Source: Chitinophagaceae bacterium UBA3430 (GTDB taxonomy: Bacteria; Bacteroidota; Bacteroidia; Chitinophagales; Chitinophagaceae). From it: a stretch of DNA of 7,594 bases. The DNA lies in contig DFST01000053.1 in assembly GCA_002378975.1 (NCBI GenBank), forward strand, positions 3,598 to 11,191, given 5' to 3'. The position numbers and the translations under genes were made by a program. Below are positions 5,298 to 7,594 of this stretch, in pieces (within the stretch, counting starts at the first letter, position 1; each line of letters begins with the position of its first letter). The notes below the pieces were generated by a model. That model saw only the letters and a program-made list of their open reading frames with translations. It had not been told where the DNA came from and made no database searches.

Positions 5298-7409
5298 TTG
5301 CAAGCCGGTCCCCTTCATATTGCCCTGGTCGGAAATCCCAATAGCGGAAAAAGCTCCCTGTTTAATTGCCTGACGGGCATGAACCAACAAGTCGGCAACT
5401 TTCCGGGGGTTACAGTCGATAAAACAATCGGCCGCTTTAAGGCGGGGGAGCTGAACATCGACGCGATTGACCTACCCGGGACCTATTCTTTGTACCCAAA
5501 ACGGATGGACGAGTGGGTGAGCTACCGGGTGGTGATTGGAGATGACGAGAGTTTTCGGCCCAATCTGGTGGTGGCTGTGGTTGACGCCAGCAACCTGAAA
5601 CGAAACCTATTGCTCGCTACGCAATTGATTGACCTGAGTGTTCCGGTCGTTATCGCGCTGACCATGATGGATTTGGCCAGAAAAAAAGGGATACAGATCG
5701 ATATTCCGGCACTGGAGCGTGAATTGGGGGTGCCTGTCGTGGCCGTCAACCCGCGCAAGAACAAAGGGATCATTGAGTTGAAAAAAATGATCCAGTCCTG
5801 GCACAAGCAACCCATCAAAACCGTTTCCCGCTCCTTCATTGACTCCGAAACGCTGGCGCCGGCTGCCATCCGAGAAACACAGGCCCTGTTTCCAGAAGCG
5901 GGCGATTATAAGGCGATCCACTACCTGATCAATCACGAATCGCTTTCCATCCCCCATCAAAAAAATATTGAATCGATCGAGATTGCGCATCAATTCAATC
6001 CCACTAAAACTCAAGCCGAAGAAATTCTGCTTCGATATGCCCGCATTCGGGAAGTCATGCAGACCTCTGTCTCCGAACCCGATCCGCTGAAAAAGAAAAT
6101 GGTCACGGAGCGGCTCGATTCACTTTTCCTGCATCGCCGTTGGGGAAACTTCATCCTGTTGGGCGTTTTATTCCTGCTTTTTCAATCGGTCTACTGGCTC
6201 GCAAAATATCCGATGGACTGGATCGAAGGTTGGTTTGGTGCGGCATCGGGTTGGTTGGGCACACAATTACCCGTCAATGCCTGGAGCGACTTGTTGATTA
6301 ACGGGGTGATGGCGGGACTGGGTGGCATACTCGTATTTGTACCGCAGATCATGATCCTGTTCGGGATCATCACCTTGTTGGAAGATACCGGCTACATGGC
6401 CCGCATTAGTTTTTTGACCGACCGACTGATGCGCAGCGTGGGGTTGAATGGAAAAAGTGTGATGCCGATGATCAGCGGATTCGCCTGTGCGGTCCCCGCC
6501 ATCATGAGCGCCCGTAACATCGAGAATCGAAAGGAACGCTTGCTGACCATTCTCGTAACTCCACTCATGAGTTGTTCGGCGCGACTGCCGGTGTATGCGA
6601 TCTTAACGGGACTGGTGATTCCTGAAAAATATTTATTTGGACTGCTCAGCTTACAGGGGTTGGTGATGATGGGCTTGTATGTATTTGGTGTGGTGATCGC
6701 GTTATTGGTCTCCAATGTGGCCAAGTTTTTCATCCGCATTCAAGAGAAAAGCTTTTTTATCTTGGAGCTGCCCGATTATCGCATGCCGCGTTGGGGGAAC
6801 ATTGTGAATGTGATGATCAGCAAGGCGCGGATCTTTTTATTCGACGCCGGTAAGGTGATCATGATCATCAGTCTGGTGCTTTGGGCGTTATCGTCGTTTG
6901 GTCCCGCCGAACGCATGCAGGCGGTCGAACAACGTTATGCAACCATTAAAGCCAGTACGCCCAAGATCACCGAACAAGACGAACGCGAATACCACAGCGC
7001 GAAACTCGAAGCCTCTTATGCCGGATTGTTGGGAAAGTCCATCGAGCCCGCCATCGCGCCATTGGGATTTGATTGGAAGATTGGGATCGCGCTGGTGACC
7101 TCATTTGCAGCGCGCGAAGTGTTTGTGGGCACCATGGCTACTTTATACAGTGTTGGAGAAGACGAACCGAATAGTCGCGTCTTGAAAGATAAAATGAGAA
7201 ATGCTACTCGACCCGACGGCTCCATCGTCTTCTCATTGGCTACCGGAGTTTCCTTGTTGATCTTTTACGCATTGGCCATGCAGTGCATGAGTACGTTAGC
7301 CGTGGTACGTCGTGAAACAAAAAGTTGGAAATGGCCGGCCATCCAATTGTTCTACATGACCGGATTGGCCTGGATCTTTAGTTGGATCGCGTATCAATTG
7401 CTTCGCTGA
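5298..7409 (+). CDS. feoB: Ferrous iron transport protein B (GTPase-coupled Fe2+ permease)
   Basis: Inner-membrane Fe(II) importer with an N-terminal G domain. From the TTG at 5298 it has 703 residues, within the family's usual range. G motifs: G1 GNPNSGKSS (12-20), G2 region FPGVTVDKT (35-43), G3 DLPG (58-61), G4 TMMD (122-125, Thr where NKxD-type motifs have Asn) and G5 region NPRKNKG (151-157). A helical linker leads to about eight membrane segments, starting near 283-302 and ending near 679-702. They include the two pore-gate regions, GFACAVPAIMSAR (394-406) and MSCSARLPVY (424-433), each with the conserved cysteine. An ATG at 5199 would give 736 residues but overlaps the divergent peptidase gene and adds 33 residues absent from typical FeoB starts, so I prefer TTG. 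No feoA or feoC is adjacent or fused. The 3' end overlaps the next gene by 16 bases. Confidence 0.95.
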   Translation: MQAGPLHIALVGNPNSGKSSLFNCLTGMNQQVGNFPGVTVDKTIGRFKAGELNIDAIDLPGTYSLYPKRMDEWVSYRVVIGDDESFRPNLVVAVVDASNLKRNLLLATQLIDLSVPVVIALTMMDLARKKGIQIDIPALERELGVPVVAVNPRKNKGIIELKKMIQSWHKQPIKTVSRSFIDSETLAPAAIRETQALFPEAGDYKAIHYLINHESLSIPHQKNIESIEIAHQFNPTKTQAEEILLRYARIREVMQTSVSEPDPLKKKMVTERLDSLFLHRRWGNFILLGVLFLLFQSVYWLAKYPMDWIEGWFGAASGWLGTQLPVNAWSDLLINGVMAGLGGILVFVPQIMILFGIITLLEDTGYMARISFLTDRLMRSVGLNGKSVMPMISGFACAVPAIMSARNIENRKERLLTILVTPLMSCSARLPVYAILTGLVIPEKYLFGLLSLQGLVMMGLYVFGVVIALLVSNVAKFFIRIQEKSFFILELPDYRMPRWGNIVNVMISKARIFLFDAGKVIMIISLVLWALSSFGPAERMQAVEQRYATIKASTPKITEQDEREYHSAKLEASYAGLLGKSIEPAIAPLGFDWKIGIALVTSFAAREVFVGTMATLYSVGEDEPNSRVLKDKMRNATRPDGSIVFSLATGVSLLIFYALAMQCMSTLAVVRRETKSWKWPAIQLFYMTGLAWIFSWIAYQLLR

Positions 7410-7594
7410 TCGGGCGTCCAATTATAATTGGGTTCAAAATGCTTCCACAATAGATCGGCCAGATTTCGGGCCAAGGTCCAGGCTTCGTTTTCGCGCAACC
7501 AGCGCTGGTCCACATTGTTTTTCGTAAACACACAGAATACAAAGGGCCGGTGAGGTGTGTTGACGATCATCGCTTCGCTTCGGGACGCATTCAC
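7394..7594 (-). CDS. C-terminal end of a probable serine hydrolase, class A beta-lactamase-like (5' end outside window)
   Basis: The frame is open to the window edge, so only the last 66 residues are visible; the GTG at the edge is simply a valine codon. The text SEAMIVNTPHRPFVFCVFTKNN resembles the segment that follows the KTG motif in class A beta-lactamase-type serine hydrolases, where a strand reads roughly ivxxPxRPyvlaVftk. A helical tail (NEAWTLARNLADLLWKHFEP) matches the final helix of that fold. The catalytic SxxK, SDN and KTG motifs would lie outside the window, so activity, localisation and any role in beta-lactam resistance cannot be judged. Many Bacteroidota relatives of this fold are not resistance enzymes. 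It converges on feoB with a 16-base overlap of coding ends. Confidence 0.55.
   Translation of the reverse strand: MNASRSEAMIVNTPHRPFVFCVFTKNNVDQRWLRENEAWTLARNLADLLWKHFEPNYNWTPDQRSN

Overview
The window looks like a chromosomal segment from a Bacteroidota bacterium, plausibly a Chitinophagaceae-like lineage with balanced GC; the genus cannot be named from this sequence alone. Three things point there: an IPExxxVDY-family protein, two exact copies of the Bacteroidota -7 promoter element TAnnTTTG in the one real intergenic gap, and starts without Shine-Dalgarno sequences. Coding density is very high, and no tRNA, rRNA, CRISPR array, insertion sequence or stretch over 300 bases without a gene was seen.

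Layout. (1) Positions 1-2856, plus strand: the C-terminal ATPase half of transcription terminator Rho (5' end outside the window), tRNA 2-selenouridine synthase (selU/mnmH) and selenophosphate synthetase (selD). They are packed with a 1-base gap and then a 4-base ATGA overlap. (2) Positions 2861-5212, minus strand: a likely three-gene operon, read right to left, of an exported M28 zinc peptidase with PA and PDZ domains, a small IPExxxVDY protein and a short pterin-4a-carbinolamine dehydratase. (3) Positions 5213-5297: an 85-base divergent control region with a promoter-like element on each strand and a phased 14-base repeat. (4) Positions 5298-7409, plus strand: the ferrous iron transporter FeoB, with no feoA beside it. 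(5) Positions 7394-7594, minus strand: the C-terminal end of a probable serine hydrolase of class A beta-lactamase fold, cut by the window edge.

How the genes work together. SelD makes selenophosphate, which SelU uses to replace sulfur in 2-thiouridine at the tRNA wobble position, so these two form a complete donor-acceptor pair for selenium modification of tRNA. SelD carries cysteine, not selenocysteine, at its active site, and nothing in the window needs selenocysteine. The peptidase, pterin and IPExxxVDY genes share a transcription unit but no obvious pathway. Both convergent junctions are nearly gapless or overlapping, leaving no room for ordinary hairpin terminators.

I do not see a convincing new biological system. 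The points most worth a second look are the tight rho-selU-selD cluster, the phased repeat with paired promoters between the peptidase gene and feoB, and the probable near-leaderless TTG start of feoB.
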